Shown here piece after piece: positions 1 to 9,036 of a stretch of 64,000 nucleotides of DNA (position 1 is the first letter of the stretch; every line of letters begins with the position of its first letter). The stretch spans positions 1 through 64,000 of the forward strand of contig NZ_SJRX01000002.1 in NCBI RefSeq assembly GCF_004352845.1. The letters run 5' to 3'. Under the pieces are notes generated by a model. That model ran no database searches, had not been told where the DNA came from, and worked only from the letters and a program-made list of their open reading frames with translations. Both the position numbers and the translations under genes were made by a program. This stretch comes from Luteimonas terricola. GTDB taxonomy: Bacteria > Pseudomonadota > Gammaproteobacteria > Xanthomonadales > Xanthomonadaceae.

Positions 1-302
1 GCCTTCGCGGCTCATGTCCCCCGGCATCCGCCTGGCGGCGGATGCCTCCTCCTTTACTTCCCCGCGAAGGCCTTCCGGCCACGACGGGGCTCGGCGTTGC
101 TGCGGGTTCGCGGGATACCGGCTTTGCTCCTGGGGGCGCCGCGTACTGCTGCGCACCGGGTGCCAAGGCCCTTGAGAGCGAAGTCAAGGAGGAGGCGATG
201 GCCGCAAGGCCAGCGCCGGGGGACATGAGCACTCAAGGGCCTTGGCACCCGGCGCCCGCGCTGTAGCTATGGCGCCCCATTCCCTCAATTGGGAGAAGAA
301 CC
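1..302. repeat. Dispersed two-hairpin repeat, copy 1 (left edge cut by window)
   Basis: This stretch is nearly the same as 57441-57740, with small substitutions and one-base indels. It has two palindromic units. The first (1-72, its left arm running off the window) encloses an inner hairpin near 26-43. The second has perfect 21-bp arms at 156-176 and 232-252. The cores of the two units are inverted copies of each other, as described for copy 2. The copy ends with the same short tail as copy 2 (about 276-302), just past the sucCD terminator. Short reading frames on both strands are by-products of the palindromes and I do not call them genes. No transposase is nearby. It could be a MITE-like or REP-derived element; mobility is inferred from the second copy only. 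Confidence 0.88.
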
Positions 303-330
303 AAAGAAAAGGCCGCCCGGAGGCGGCCCT
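303..330 (-). terminator. Rho-independent terminator after sucD
   Basis: On the minus strand a GGCCGCC stem, a short loop and GGCGGCC are followed by TTTTCTTT. It lies 24 bases past the sucD stop codon and would end the sucCD transcript just before the repeat. Confidence 0.8.
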
Positions 331-353
331 TCCTCAACGCTCCAGCGTGGCGA

Positions 354-1232
354 TCAGCCCGCGAGGCGCTTGGCGATGGCCGCACCCAGGTCGCCCGGCG
401 AGCGGACCGTGGTGACACCGGCCTTCTCCATCGCGGCGAACTTGCCCTCGGCCGTGCCCGAGCCGCCCGAGGCGATCGCGCCGGCGTGGCCCATGCGCTT
501 GCCCTTCGGCGCGGACGCACCGGCGATGAAGCCGACCACCGGCTTGGTCACGTACTCGGCGATGAACTCGGCCGCTTCTTCCTCGGCCGAACCGCCGATC
601 TCGCCGACCATGATGATGCCCTCGGTCTGCGCATCGTCCTGGAACAGCTTCAGGCAGTCGATGAAGTTCAGGCCGTTGATCGGGTCGCCGCCGATGCCGA
701 TCACCGTCGACTGGCCCAGGCCCGCGTCGGTGGTCTGCTTGACCGCCTCATACGTCAGCGTGCCCGAGCGCGAGACGATCGCGATCTTGCCCGGCTGGTG
801 GATGTGGCCCGGCATGATGCCGATCTTGCACTCGCCCGGGGTGATGATGCCGGGGCAGTTCGGGCCCACCAGCACGGTGTCCGGATAGGTGGTGACCAGG
901 GTCTTCTTGACGCGCAGCATGTCCAGCACCGGGATGCCCTCGGTGATGCACACGATCACCTTGATACCCGCATCGGCGGCTTCAAGGATCGCGTCGGCCG
1001 CGAACGGTGGCGGCACGTAGATCACCGACGCATTGGCGCCGGTGTCGGCGACCGCATCGGCCACGGTATTGAAGACCGGCAGGCCCAGGTGCTCGGTGCC
1101 GCCCTTGCCGGGAGTCACGCCGCCCACGACCTTGGTGCCGTACTCGAGCATCTGCTCGGCGTGGAAGGTGCCCTGCGTGCCGGTGAAGCCCTGCACGATC
1201 ACCTTGGTGTTCTTGTTGACGAGAACGCTCAT
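354..1232 (-). CDS. sucD: Succinyl-CoA synthetase (ADP-forming) alpha subunit
   Basis: Alpha subunit of the TCA-cycle enzyme that interconverts succinyl-CoA and succinate with ATP or GTP formation. The 292-residue length is normal for the family. The N-terminal CoA-binding Rossmann domain starts with [16 protein letters not shown]. The phosphohistidine loop is visible as [11 protein letters not shown], with His at about residue 249. The ATG start directly follows the sucC stop (24-base gap), so the two subunits are co-transcribed from upstream of sucC. A terminator follows. Assignment is secure. Confidence 0.98.
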   Translation of the reverse strand: MSVLVNKNTKVIVQGFTGTQGTFHAEQMLEYGTKVVGGVTPGKGGTEHLGLPVFNTVADAVADTGANASVIYVPPPFAADAILEAADAGIKVIVCITEGIPVLDMLRVKKTLVTTYPDTVLVGPNCPGIITPGECKIGIMPGHIHQPGKIAIVSRSGTLTYEAVKQTTDAGLGQSTVIGIGGDPINGLNFIDCLKLFQDDAQTEGIIMVGEIGGSAEEEAAEFIAEYVTKPVVGFIAGASAPKGKRMGHAGAIASGGSGTAEGKFAAMEKAGVTTVRSPGDLGAAIAKRLAG

Positions 1233-1256
1233 TGCAATTCGATCCTTGGATTCGGG

Positions 1257-2423
1257 TCAGGCGGCCTTGGCCGCTTCGACGGCCTTGCGGGCGCCGTCGT
1301 TGATGTCGTCGGCGGGGGTGATCGCCAGGCCGGAGTTCTTCAGCATCTCCTTGCCCGCGTCCACGTTCGTGCCCTCGAGGCGCACGATCACCGGCACCTT
1401 GACGTCGACTTCCTTCACCGCGGCGATGATGCCCTCGGCGATCATGTCGCAGCGCACGATGCCGCCGAAGATGTTGACGAAGATCGCCTTCACGTCGTCG
1501 CTCGACAGGATCAGCTTGAACGCCTCGGTCACGCGCTCCTTGGTGGCGCCGCCGCCGACGTCGAGGAAGTTGGCCGGCGAGCCGCCTTCCAGCTGGATCA
1601 CGTCCATCGTCGCCATCGCCAGGCCCGCGCCGTTGACCATGCAACCGATGTTGCCGTCCATGGTCACGTAGTTCAGGTCGTGCTGGCTGGCCTTGACCTC
1701 GGTCTCGTCTTCCTGGCGGATGTCGCGCAGCGCAACCAGCTCCGGGTGGCGGAAGCCGGCGTTGTCGTCGGAGTCGACCTTGCCGTCGAGCACGGCCAGG
1801 TTGCCGTCGGTGAGGATCGCCAGCGGGTTCAGCTCGACCAGCGCCAGGTCCTTCTCGTTGAACAGCCTGTACAGGCCCATCATGATCTTCGCGAGCTGGT
1901 TGACCTGCTTGCCGGTCAGGCCCAGGCCGAAGCCCATGTCACGGCACTGGTAGGGCTGCAGGCCCTGGATGAAGTTGACGTTGAGCGACTGGATCTTCTC
2001 CGGCGTCTCGGCGGCCACCTGCTCGATGTCCACGCCGCCTTCGCTGGAGGCAATGAAAGTGATCGACTGCGTCGAACGGTCCACCAGCACCGACAGGTAC
2101 AGCTCCTTGTCGATGTCGGTGGCCAGGGTGACCAGCACCGAATCGATCGGCAGCTCGACGCCGGCGGTCTGGTAGGTGGCCATCTTCTGGCCGAGCATGC
2201 CCTTGGCGTGCTCGCGCACGTCGTCGAGCGAGCGGCAGAGCTTCACGCCGCCTGCCTTGCCGCGGCCGCCGGCGTGGATCTGGGCCTTCACCACCCAGAA
2301 ATTGCCGCCGATGGCCTTGGCGGCATCGACTGCCTCTTCGGGGGTGCGGGCGACGCGCCCGGCCGGGACTGAAATGCCGTAATCGGCAAACAGCTGCTTT
2401 GCCTGGTACTCGTGGAAGTTCAT
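1257..2423 (-). CDS. sucC: Succinyl-CoA synthetase beta subunit
   Basis: The beta subunit supplies the ATP-grasp nucleotide-binding domain and part of the succinate site of succinyl-CoA synthetase. Translation from the ATG at 2423 begins [16 protein letters not shown], the classic SucC N-terminus, and gives 388 residues, the usual length. A longer reading frame upstream is rejected because it is low-complexity and overlaps pilS. The C-terminal half shows the conserved glycine-rich ligase region ([12 protein letters not shown]). The gene is first in the sucC-sucD operon and diverges from pilS across about 50 bases, so both promoters sit in that short gap. Confidence 0.97.
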   Translation of the reverse strand: MNFHEYQAKQLFADYGISVPAGRVARTPEEAVDAAKAIGGNFWVVKAQIHAGGRGKAGGVKLCRSLDDVREHAKGMLGQKMATYQTAGVELPIDSVLVTLATDIDKELYLSVLVDRSTQSITFIASSEGGVDIEQVAAETPEKIQSLNVNFIQGLQPYQCRDMGFGLGLTGKQVNQLAKIMMGLYRLFNEKDLALVELNPLAILTDGNLAVLDGKVDSDDNAGFRHPELVALRDIRQEDETEVKASQHDLNYVTMDGNIGCMVNGAGLAMATMDVIQLEGGSPANFLDVGGGATKERVTEAFKLILSSDDVKAIFVNIFGGIVRCDMIAEGIIAAVKEVDVKVPVIVRLEGTNVDAGKEMLKNSGLAITPADDINDGARKAVEAAKAA

Positions 2424-2476
2424 GTGGGGTCCGTCGTGGGAAAGTGGGACACAGCGCCAACCATTATAGTGCGCGG

Positions 2477-4105
2477 ATGCCTCCGGAGCCCGCACGCGTG
2501 CCGATAGCCGCCCCCGATCGCGCCATGAGGCGCGAGCTTTACCTGCTGGCCCTGTACCGCACGCTCGAAGCCGCGCTGCTGGCGCTGGCCGTATTCGGCC
2601 CGCTGCAGGGCGTATTCGGCGGCGAGTCGCGCGACCCGGCCCTCGCCGCCGCGGTGGCAGCCACCTATCTGGTGGCCTCCGCCGTGCTGCTGGTGTTCTC
2701 CGGACGCGCATCGATTCCGCTGCCGGCGCAGGTCGTGGTCGGCGTCCTGATCGACATCGCCGTCGCCACCCTGGCCACCCACGCCCTGCCCCACGCCGGC
2801 CCCGGCATCGCCATGATGCTGCTGTTCAACGTCGGCGCCGCGGCCCTGCTGATGCCCCTGCACCTGGGCCTGGCCGCAGCGGCGCTCGCTTCGGGCGCCC
2901 TGGTCGCGCAGTACATGATGGTGGCCATCGCCGGCAATCCCATGCGCGAACGCCCGCTGGCCGAAGTGCTGATGTTCTCGGTCAGCTACCTGGCCCTGGC
3001 CACCCTGACCAACTTCCTCGGCCGCGACATGCGCGAAAGCCGCACGCTCGCGCACAAGCGCGGGGCCGAAGCCGCCAACCTGGCCGAGGTCAACGAACTG
3101 ATCATCCGCCGCATGCGCGTGGGCGTGCTGATGGTGGATGGCGCCGGCCGCATCCGCATGGCCAACGAGGCCGCCCGCATCCTGCTGGGCCAGGCCGGCA
3201 GCGACCCGCACGGCGAGACCGCGCGCACCCTGCCCCAGCTGTCGCCTGCGCTGGCCATGCGCGTGGCCGAATGGCGGCGCAGCGGCCAGACCGACGACAC
3301 CCCGCTCAACATCGGCGACGACGGCAACGAAGTGCTCCCGCGCTTCACCCGCCTGCTGGCCACCGACGACACCACGTTGATCTTCCTCGACGACACGGCG
3401 CTTGTCTCGCGCCGCGCCGAATCGCTCACCCTGGCCGCCATGGGCCGCTTCTCCGCCAGCCTCGCGCACGAGATCCGCAACCCCCTGGCCGCGATCAGCT
3501 ACGCCACCCAGCTGCTGGAAGAATCGCGCGACATCGGCGACAGCGACCGCCGCCTGCTGCAGATCGTCCACCAGCAGTGCATGCGCACCAACACCATCGT
3601 CGAAAGCGTGCTGAGCCTGGCCCGCCGCGAGCGCGCCCAGCCCGAGAACGTCGACCTGGTGGGCCAGGTGCGCGCCTTCATCGACGACTACCGCCAGACC
3701 TGCCCCGAAGAGAACGCCAGCCTGCGCCAGGCCGGCCAGCGGCCCGAAGTCCCGGCCATGATCGACCCCCGGCACCTGCAGCAGGTGTTGACCTCGCTGA
3801 CCAACAACGCCGTGCGCCACGGCCACCAGCCCGGCGAACCGGCGCGGATCACCATCAACGCCGACCTGCTCGACCGCAACCCGGTGATCGAGATCAGCGA
3901 CCGCGGCCCCGGCATCCCCGACGCCGTCAGCCACCAGCTGTTCCGCCCCTTCTTCACCACCTCCGAGCACGGCACCGGCCTGGGCCTGTACATCGCCCAC
4001 GAGCTTTGCCGCGCCAACGACGCCCGCCTTGAATACGTCTCCCTGCCCGGCGGCGGCGCCTGCTTCCGCATCACCCTGCGCGGCGGATCGGTGATGCTCG
4101 CCTGA
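2477..4105 (+). CDS. pilS: Type IV pilus two-component sensor histidine kinase PilS
   Basis: Membrane sensor kinase that phosphorylates PilR to control pilin transcription. From the ATG at 2477 it has 542 residues. The first roughly 190 are hydrophobic with about six membrane segments. A PAS-like region follows ([19 protein letters not shown]). The H-box [14 protein letters not shown] places the phospho-accepting His at about residue 331. The C-terminal ATPase domain shows N-box TNNAVRHG, G1 DRGPGIP and G2 GTGLGLYIA motifs. Position beside sucC and the neighbouring pilR support the name. pilR does not follow directly: two antisense genes separate the partners by about 1 kb. Confidence 0.95.
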   Translation: MPPEPARVPIAAPDRAMRRELYLLALYRTLEAALLALAVFGPLQGVFGGESRDPALAAAVAATYLVASAVLLVFSGRASIPLPAQVVVGVLIDIAVATLATHALPHAGPGIAMMLLFNVGAAALLMPLHLGLAAAALASGALVAQYMMVAIAGNPMRERPLAEVLMFSVSYLALATLTNFLGRDMRESRTLAHKRGAEAANLAEVNELIIRRMRVGVLMVDGAGRIRMANEAARILLGQAGSDPHGETARTLPQLSPALAMRVAEWRRSGQTDDTPLNIGDDGNEVLPRFTRLLATDDTTLIFLDDTALVSRRAESLTLAAMGRFSASLAHEIRNPLAAISYATQLLEESRDIGDSDRRLLQIVHQQCMRTNTIVESVLSLARRERAQPENVDLVGQVRAFIDDYRQTCPEENASLRQAGQRPEVPAMIDPRHLQQVLTSLTNNAVRHGHQPGEPARITINADLLDRNPVIEISDRGPGIPDAVSHQLFRPFFTTSEHGTGLGLYIAHELCRANDARLEYVSLPGGGACFRITLRGGSVMLA

Positions 4106-4117
4106 CGGCCCGCGCCC

Positions 4118-4672
4118 TCAGGCGATCATCCGGCAGGCGATATCAATGGTGTTGCGCACCCGCGCAAGATCGCCCACATAGCCGCCCAGTGCCTCATCGG
4201 CACGTACACGCAGGCCCGCCGCATCGATCAGGGCATGCCTGGCCAGCGCCAGGATGTCTTCCCGGTCCTGGCCCGAGAACCGGCTCAACTTGCTGACCGC
4301 CAAGTCCAGGGGCGACAGCAGGCGCACGTCGAGCACCGCGTTGTCCACGCCCGGCAAGGGCAGTGGATGCGAATCGTCATAGGCATCTTCGTGCAGCAGT
4401 GCGAGGGTGTCGTTGTAATTGCGGTCGAAGTACAGCAGCCGGGAAGCACCATCGGCGTCCCGCCAGGCCACTTCCAGGTCCTCAGGCAGCGCGATGCGAT
4501 GCGAGAACGCCGCATCGACATCATTGGAGACGCGCTCACCGGTATAAAAGTGCAGCGCAGCGCCGCCAGCGATATACATGTGGATCGGCAGGACCACCGG
4601 CGCCACCCCGTGCAGGGACGCGGCGATGCGGCCAACAATTTCAGCAAGCGCGCCGAGGAATTCGCGGCGCAC
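4118..4672 (-). CDS. DUF6036-like nucleotidyltransferase (possible toxin or TA partner)
   Basis: Predicted nucleotidyltransferase-fold protein of 184 residues if the GTG at 4672 is the start. That start lies 7 bases after the stop of the upstream gene. Any longer version would run into low-complexity antisense sequence. The motif YIAGGAALHFY followed by SNDVDAAF (residues about 34-56) matches the G[GS]xxL...DxD arrangement of the DUF6036 and AbiEii-like families, with Asp51 and Asp53 as candidate metal ligands. It ends 13 bases from the pilS stop in convergent orientation. With the 121-residue protein upstream it forms a two-gene unit antisense to the pil genes. A toxin-antitoxin role is inferred from family and layout, not shown. 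Confidence 0.7.
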   Translation of the reverse strand: MRREFLGALAEIVGRIAASLHGVAPVVLPIHMYIAGGAALHFYTGERVSNDVDAAFSHRIALPEDLEVAWRDADGASRLLYFDRNYNDTLALLHEDAYDDSHPLPLPGVDNAVLDVRLLSPLDLAVSKLSRFSGQDREDILALARHALIDAAGLRVRADEALGGYVGDLARVRNTIDIACRMIA

Positions 4673-4679
4673 GGACGCA

Positions 4680-5045
4680 TCAGGCGGCACGCCGGGCCTC
4701 CATTTCAAACAGCGGCAGGAAACGCGAAGGGCGCAGGGGGCTGAGTCGGAGCCAGCGCGTGAACACCTCAGGCTCGGAGGCCCCCGGATACAGGCGCTCG
4801 GCCAGGTCCAGCAGGCCGCGTCGATCCTCACCACGTACGCTCGCCAGCATCACCGCCAGCCCCGCCATGAAAAATCCCGGACCGGCCGCGCACCAAGCCT
4901 CGAAGTCGCGTGGCCGCGCGGCCGCAAGCCTCAACAGGCGCGCTTCATACTCCCGGTCCAGGGCCGCCGGGAAGTCGCCATGCGACGCAGCATTGGGGTC
5001 GGCCAAGGTGCCCATGGACCCAAGGTTCAGCATGTCGAACCCCAA
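4680..5045 (-). CDS. Hypothetical protein paired with the nucleotidyltransferase
   Basis: I do not recognise a characterised family. The product is 121 residues, mostly helical in character and rich in Arg, Leu and Ala, with no signal peptide or membrane segment. Its stop lies 7 bases before the proposed start of the nucleotidyltransferase, so the two are probably translated from one mRNA. Two ATG codons are close together at the start (residues 1 and 5); the first is used here. Small helical proteins preceding a nucleotidyltransferase often act as its partner or regulator, which makes an antitoxin-like role a reasonable guess. Confidence 0.62.
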   Translation of the reverse strand: MGFDMLNLGSMGTLADPNAASHGDFPAALDREYEARLLRLAAARPRDFEAWCAAGPGFFMAGLAVMLASVRGEDRRGLLDLAERLYPGASEPEVFTRWLRLSPLRPSRFLPLFEMEARRAA

Positions 5046-5135
5046 GTCAATCGCATCGTACTTTTAGACACTCGTCACACTAAGTAAAAAAGTGCCAAAA
5101 TTGGTCACCTCGAACCACCAGCCATCGATTCCTCC

Positions 5136-6530
5136 ATGACCGAAGCTCGCAGCGCCCTCATCGTCGACGACGAACACGACATCCGCGAGCTGCTGGTGCT
5201 GACCCTCGGCCGCATGGGCCTGCGCACCGACACCGCCGCCAACCTGGCCGCCGCCCGCGAGCTGCTGGCCGGCAACCACTACGACCTCTGCCTGACCGAC
5301 ATGCGCCTGCCCGACGGCTCCGGGCTTGAGCTGATCAGCGACATCACCACCCGCTTCCCCGATACCCCCGTGGCGATGATCACCGCCTACGGCAACGTCG
5401 AGGCCGCGGTGGAAGCACTGAAAGCCGGCGCCTTCGACTTCGTCAACAAGCCGGTGGACATCAACGTCCTGCGCGGCCTGGTGCGCCAGGCGCTGGAGCT
5501 CAACGCCCGCCGCGGGGCGCAGCCGGAAGAAGCCGGCCGACTGCTCGGCGGCTCCCCGGCGATGGTCGCCCTGCGCGAAACCATCGCCAAGGTGTCCCGC
5601 AGCCAGGCCCCCGTGCACATCAGCGGCGAATCCGGCACCGGCAAGGAGCTCGTGGCACGCACCATCCACGTCCAGGGCGCCCGCGCCAACGGCCCCTTCG
5701 TGCCGGTGAACTGCGGCGCCATCCCCACCGAACTGATGGAGAGCGAGTTCTTCGGCCACAAAAAGGGCAGCTTCACCGGCGCCCACGCCGACAAGCCCGG
5801 CCTGTTCCAGAGCGCCGACGGCGGCACCCTGTTCCTGGACGAAGTGGCCGAACTGCCGCTGGCGATGCAGGTCAAGCTGCTGCGCGCGATCCAGGAAAAG
5901 AAGATCCGCCCCGTGGGCGCCTCCACCGAGATCGACGTCGACGTGCGCATCCTCTCGGCCACCCACAAGGACCTCAACGCCCTGGTGAATGCCGGCAGCT
6001 TCCGGCATGACCTGTACTACCGCATCAACGTGATCGAACTGCACGTCCCCGCCCTGCGCGACCGCGACGGCGACCTGCCGCTGCTGTCCGACGCGATCTT
6101 CGCGCGGCTGGCGCAGGCGATGCACAGGACCGCGCCGAAGCTGGGGCCCGAGGCGCTGGCGGCACTGGCCGCGTACGCGTTCCCGGGCAACGTGCGCGAG
6201 CTGGAAAACGTGCTTGAGCGCGCGATGGCGCTGGCGGACAGCGACAGCATCACCGCCGCCGACCTGCGCCTGCCGGGCGGCAACAACATCCACTCGCCCG
6301 GCCGCCTGCCGCCGATGACGGGCAGCACCGCCCATTCGCAATCCCCGGCCGCGATGAACCCGCGCGAGACCGCGTCAAGCGCCCTGCCTTCTTATATAGA
6401 AGAGATCGAACGCGCCGCCATCCAGCAGGCGCTGCAGGAAAGCCGCTACAACAAGACCAAGGCGGCCGCCGCGCTGGGTATCACCTTCCGGGCCCTGCGC
6501 TACAAGCTCAAGAAGCTCGGGATCGACTGA
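5136..6530 (+). CDS. pilR: Sigma-54-dependent response regulator PilR
   Basis: NtrC-family activator of pilin transcription, 464 residues. The receiver domain has acidic residues D11 and D12 and the phospho-acceptor Asp55 in CLTDMRLP, with a conserved Lys in FVNKPVD. The AAA+ domain has Walker A GESGTGKE and the sigma-54 contact loop as GSFTGA; the usual GAFTGA Ala is Ser here. DEVAELP gives Walker B. A Fis-type helix-turn-helix ends the protein ([20 protein letters not shown]). It is read from its own upstream region rather than directly after pilS. Predicted targets in the window are the pilA promoter at 8449 and possibly pilB at 24458. Confidence 0.95.
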   Translation: MTEARSALIVDDEHDIRELLVLTLGRMGLRTDTAANLAAARELLAGNHYDLCLTDMRLPDGSGLELISDITTRFPDTPVAMITAYGNVEAAVEALKAGAFDFVNKPVDINVLRGLVRQALELNARRGAQPEEAGRLLGGSPAMVALRETIAKVSRSQAPVHISGESGTGKELVARTIHVQGARANGPFVPVNCGAIPTELMESEFFGHKKGSFTGAHADKPGLFQSADGGTLFLDEVAELPLAMQVKLLRAIQEKKIRPVGASTEIDVDVRILSATHKDLNALVNAGSFRHDLYYRINVIELHVPALRDRDGDLPLLSDAIFARLAQAMHRTAPKLGPEALAALAAYAFPGNVRELENVLERAMALADSDSITAADLRLPGGNNIHSPGRLPPMTGSTAHSQSPAAMNPRETASSALPSYIEEIERAAIQQALQESRYNKTKAAAALGITFRALRYKLKKLGID

Positions 6531-6540
6531 CCGCGAAGCC

Positions 6541-6601
6541 TGCGGGAGCGCACGAAACCCTGTGGGAGCGGCTTTTGTGGGAGCGGCTATAGCCGCGATT
6601 T
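6541..6601. repeat. REP-type palindromic repeats
   Basis: Three tandem partial copies of a GTGGGAGCGGC unit occur here. The last continues into GGCTATAGCCGC, a short palindrome. This is the extragenic REP family common in Pseudomonas, Stenotrophomonas and relatives; related copies lie at 29224-29247 and 35731-35827. The repeats separate pilR from the MntA/HepT pair and could also be an insertion target. Confidence 0.75.
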
Positions 6602-6676
6602 CGCTGCCGGCAACCGCCATCACCGCCGATACCGCATCATTGGTCCCGGCCCGCCATCCGCGTGTACCATGCCGCC

Positions 6677-7066
6677 ATGTCCACGACGTCGCCCCGATTG
6701 CGCGAAGTCCTCCAAAGGCACCCGCACATCCGCCAAGCGCTCGTATTCGGCTCAGTGGCAGCCGGCCGGGCACATCCGGGCAGCGACTTGGACATCGCCG
6801 TGGAAGCGGACCATCCCCTGGACGCCCGGGAAAAAACCGCGCTCATCGAAGCATTCGCCTCAGCCACCGGCCGGCCCGTGGATCTGATCGACCTGAAGAC
6901 CGCGAGCGGCCCGCTGCTGGCCCAGATCCTGAAGCACGGCCGGCGCATCCTCGGCAGCGACTCCGACCACGCCGAACTCATCCGCCGCCACCTGTTCGAT
7001 GCCGAAGACTTCCAGCCCTACGTCGAACGCATGCTGCGCGAGAGAAGACAGGCATGGATCGGCTGA
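6677..7066 (+). CDS. mntA: MntA-type minimal nucleotidyltransferase (antitoxin-like)
   Basis: The 129-residue protein carries the exact GSX10DXD signature of minimal nucleotidyltransferases: Gly25-Ser26, then Asp37 and Asp39 in SDLDIAV. In characterised MntA-HepT pairs this enzyme neutralises the HEPN toxin by adding AMP to a tyrosine in its RX4HXY motif. The next gene encodes such a HEPN protein and overlaps this one by 13 bases, the normal arrangement. The ATG at 6677 is preferred over a GTG 15 bases upstream because the latter adds no conserved sequence. Function is strongly suggested by motif and pairing. Confidence 0.88.
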   Translation: MSTTSPRLREVLQRHPHIRQALVFGSVAAGRAHPGSDLDIAVEADHPLDAREKTALIEAFASATGRPVDLIDLKTASGPLLAQILKHGRRILGSDSDHAELIRRHLFDAEDFQPYVERMLRERRQAWIG

Positions 7067-7473
7067 TCGTCGAACGCAAGCTCGACTCTCTCCAGCGCTG
7101 CCTGGCGCGCGTCGCCAGCAGGCGCCCGCCCGACGTGGAGACCCTGGAAGCCGACCTCGACCTCCAGGACGTGCTGGTGCTCAACCTCAGCCGCGCCGTC
7201 CAGATCTGCGTGGACCTCGCCGCGCACCTGCTCTCGGGCCTGTCCCTGCCGCCACCCGAGACCATGGGTGCGGCATTCGATCGGCTGGCCCAGGCCGGGA
7301 TCCTCGACACCGATCTGTCACTGCGGATGAAGAAGGCGGTCGGCTTCCGCAACATCGCCGTGCATGCCTACGACACCATCGACTGGCACATCGTGTTTGC
7401 CATCGCTACCGAGCGTCTGGTGGATTTCGAGCAGTTCGCACGGACTGTCGCCTCACGCTTCGACCCCGCATAA
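7054..7473 (+). CDS. hepT: HepT-type HEPN ribonuclease toxin
   Basis: DUF86/HEPN protein of 139 residues. It shows the family catalytic motif RX4HXY as RNIAVHAY (Arg99, His104, Tyr106) in the C-terminal half, the expected place. In studied systems HEPN dimers cleave RNA and the motif tyrosine is the target of the MntA partner. All catalytic residues are intact. It overlaps mntA by 13 bases and is followed by a likely broken gene on the other strand. Together the two genes form a complete type VII-like toxin-antitoxin module next to pilR. Confidence 0.9.
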   Translation: MDRLIVERKLDSLQRCLARVASRRPPDVETLEADLDLQDVLVLNLSRAVQICVDLAAHLLSGLSLPPPETMGAAFDRLAQAGILDTDLSLRMKKAVGFRNIAVHAYDTIDWHIVFAIATERLVDFEQFARTVASRFDPA

Positions 7474-7908
7474 CGATTCGGGGCCAGGCCCGGTTCGATA
7501 CCCAATGCGCACGCGATGTCCTGCGGGAAGATCTCGAACGCATCCAACCGCTGGCGCAGAAGGCGGCCTGAGGGCCATTCGGCGAGCCGCTGCTCCTGTT
7601 CGGGCGGGATGGTCGAGCCCACGAGGGCGCAGTGGCCCGACCGCGTAGCCCGCCCGCACATCCTCCACCCCGTCCCGCCCACCGGGTGCCTGCCCGGTCC
7701 GCTGCGCCTCCACCTGGCCGAGGATGCTGCGCGCGGCCTGCGCATGGTCGTGGATCGCCTGCCCGATCACAGGCAGCGTGCCGGGGGCCAGTTCGGCGGC
7801 CTGCATGGGAAACGCTCCACCGGTACCAGCACCGGGCGGGCCGGCCATTGCCTCTTCCGGCGGCAAATCGTCCGGGCTGCCCGGATCATGCGTTCGCTGA
7901 CTCGACAT
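7453..7908 (-). pseudogene. Unrecognised gene, probably frameshifted
   Basis: An ATG at 7908 is preceded by a good ribosome binding site (AGGAGG, 7 bases upstream). It opens a frame beginning MSSQRTHDPGSPDDLPP and passing through PVIGQAIHDHAQAARSIL. From about 7680 that frame becomes Arg/Pro/Ala-rich and unconvincing, while an adjacent minus-strand frame takes over protein-like sequence (GSTIPPEQEQRLAEW, then QRLDAFEIFPQDIACALG). I infer one frameshift in the region 7650-7700. The 3' end runs into the end of hepT. I cannot name the family. It may instead be a short intact gene with an unusual C-terminus. Confidence 0.4.
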
Positions 7909-8448
7909 CGTTGCCTCCTCGTTCCGTGAAGTGGCCGGCCGCCGCGCAGGCGGACGGGAAGTCGGGAGGTTCGAAACCGCACAGAGCCGGCGGGCGTATT
8001 CCCCCGAAGGGTGTTGTATTAGCCGCCCTCCCGACGCAGGCTTCGCGTCGGCTGCACCTGCAAGACATGAATGACCCAGTGACTTCCTGCTCACGTGCTA
8101 CTTTTTCACGAGAGCACGATGAGCCAAGTGATGGACACGTTGAGGTTGGCGTCGCCCACGCCCTGCACCAGGGCGCAGTTCGGGATGGCCTGGGCCAGAC
8201 GAACCAAGCCAGCCGTCGTCAGGATGTGACCCATCTCCAGTCGTAGTTGCGCACTTCGAACCGCGCATCGCACATGCACGGAAAGACGCGATGCGCGACG
8301 AGCATCACAAGACATCCCAAAATACTGACCTGCAACGTCACTTTCTGCGTTAAAAAGTGACGCGATACGTCGCCTACTTCCCGACAGTGACAGTCTGGAC
8401 CGTGAATCCTGTTGCACATCTGTTCATTCATCCCCGCAAGGCAACAAC
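7909..8448. other. 540-base unexplained region upstream of pilA
   Basis: No convincing gene is seen here. The region holds an imperfect hairpin at 8089-8124 (arms GCTCACGTGCT and AGCACGATGAGC with one bulged base). Near 8384-8394 are two GACAG words, CTGTC on the other strand, about 60 bases upstream of the sigma-54 site; these resemble the short tracts bound by PilR in Pseudomonas. Base composition is lower in GC than the flanking housekeeping genes. The distal part may be decayed coding sequence linked to the broken gene at 7453-7908. Confidence 0.4.
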
Positions 8449-8464
8449 TGGCACGGGTTCTGCA
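8449..8464 (+). promoter_or_regulatory. Sigma-54 promoter of pilA
   Basis: The sequence TGGCACGGGTTCTGCA fits the RpoN consensus TGGCACGNNNNTTGCW at all but one fixed position, with GG and GC at the correct spacing. It lies 107 bases before the pilA start, giving a leader of roughly 95 bases. PilR at 5136 is the expected activator. Confidence 0.85.
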
Positions 8465-8478
8465 TACACTTCACTGCA

Positions 8479-8494
8479 CGTGCGATATCGCACG
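8479..8494. promoter_or_regulatory. Perfect 16-bp palindrome in the pilA leader
   Basis: CGTGCGATATCGCACG is a perfect inverted repeat starting about three bases after the predicted transcription start of the sigma-54 promoter. It could be an operator for a dimeric regulator or fold as a short hairpin at the 5' end of the pilA mRNA. No known site is assigned. Confidence 0.55.
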
Positions 8495-8570
8495 GCAGCA
8501 ACGGTTCCGGAACCCATGCCGGCGTTGTCACACGTGAAGTTTCCTACAAACCTCTAGGGGAGTTACCCAA

Positions 8571-9011
8571 ATGAAGAAGAAGATGCAAGGTTTCACGCTC
8601 ATCGAGCTCATGATCGTTGTGGCGATCATCGCCATCCTGGCCGCCATCGCGCTGCCGGCTTACCAGGACTACGTGGCCCGGGCGCAGGTTTCCGAGGCCA
8701 TGAGTCTGTCGTCCGGCGCCCGCACGGCCGTTGCTGAGTACGCCGCCGACCGTGGCGCTTGGCCGACCACCAACGCCGAGGCTGGGCTGTCCCCTGAAGG
8801 CAGCATCACTGGCCGCTACGTACGTCAGGTAGCGGTCGGCGCCAACGGCGTGATCTCCGCAACCATGGCAGGCGCAGGTTCTGCCAGCAGCAAGATCGCC
8901 GGCGACGTGTTCTCCCTGACTCCCTCCGATGCAGGCGGCAGCATCCGCTGGGCCTGCAATACGGCCACCACCACCGTCGAAGACAAGTACCTGCCCAGCT
9001 CCTGCCGCTAA
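8571..9011 (+). CDS. pilA: Type IV major pilin PilA (copy 1)
   Basis: Prepilin of 146 residues. The leader MKKKMQG is followed by the PilD cleavage site and the N-methylated Phe, then [31 protein letters not shown], split here by description: Glu5 of the mature pilin is present, and the hydrophobic helix runs to about residue 32. Two C-terminal cysteines (WACN and SSCR) would form the D-loop disulfide. GGGGAG precedes the ATG by a suitable distance. It has its own sigma-54 promoter and a strong terminator, so it can be expressed as a single-gene transcript at high level. The second pilin at 11037 is related but clearly distinct. Confidence 0.95.
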   Translation: MKKKMQGFTLIELMIVVAIIAILAAIALPAYQDYVARAQVSEAMSLSSGARTAVAEYAADRGAWPTTNAEAGLSPEGSITGRYVRQVAVGANGVISATMAGAGSASSKIAGDVFSLTPSDAGGSIRWACNTATTTVEDKYLPSSCR

Positions 9012-9036
9012 GCACCGTCAGCACGCCAGCACACTG

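Noticed and set aside
486-2372. Long plus-strand open frame across sucCD
   Set aside because: It is the antisense of two well-recognised genes, rich in His, Arg, Ala and Asp, as expected for GC-rich mirror frames.
2420-4000. Long minus-strand frame across pilS
   Set aside because: Low-complexity mirror frame of pilS without any family signature.
8106-8417. 103-residue minus-strand frame upstream of pilA
   Set aside because: No ribosome site, no recognisable family, and it covers the likely pilA control region.
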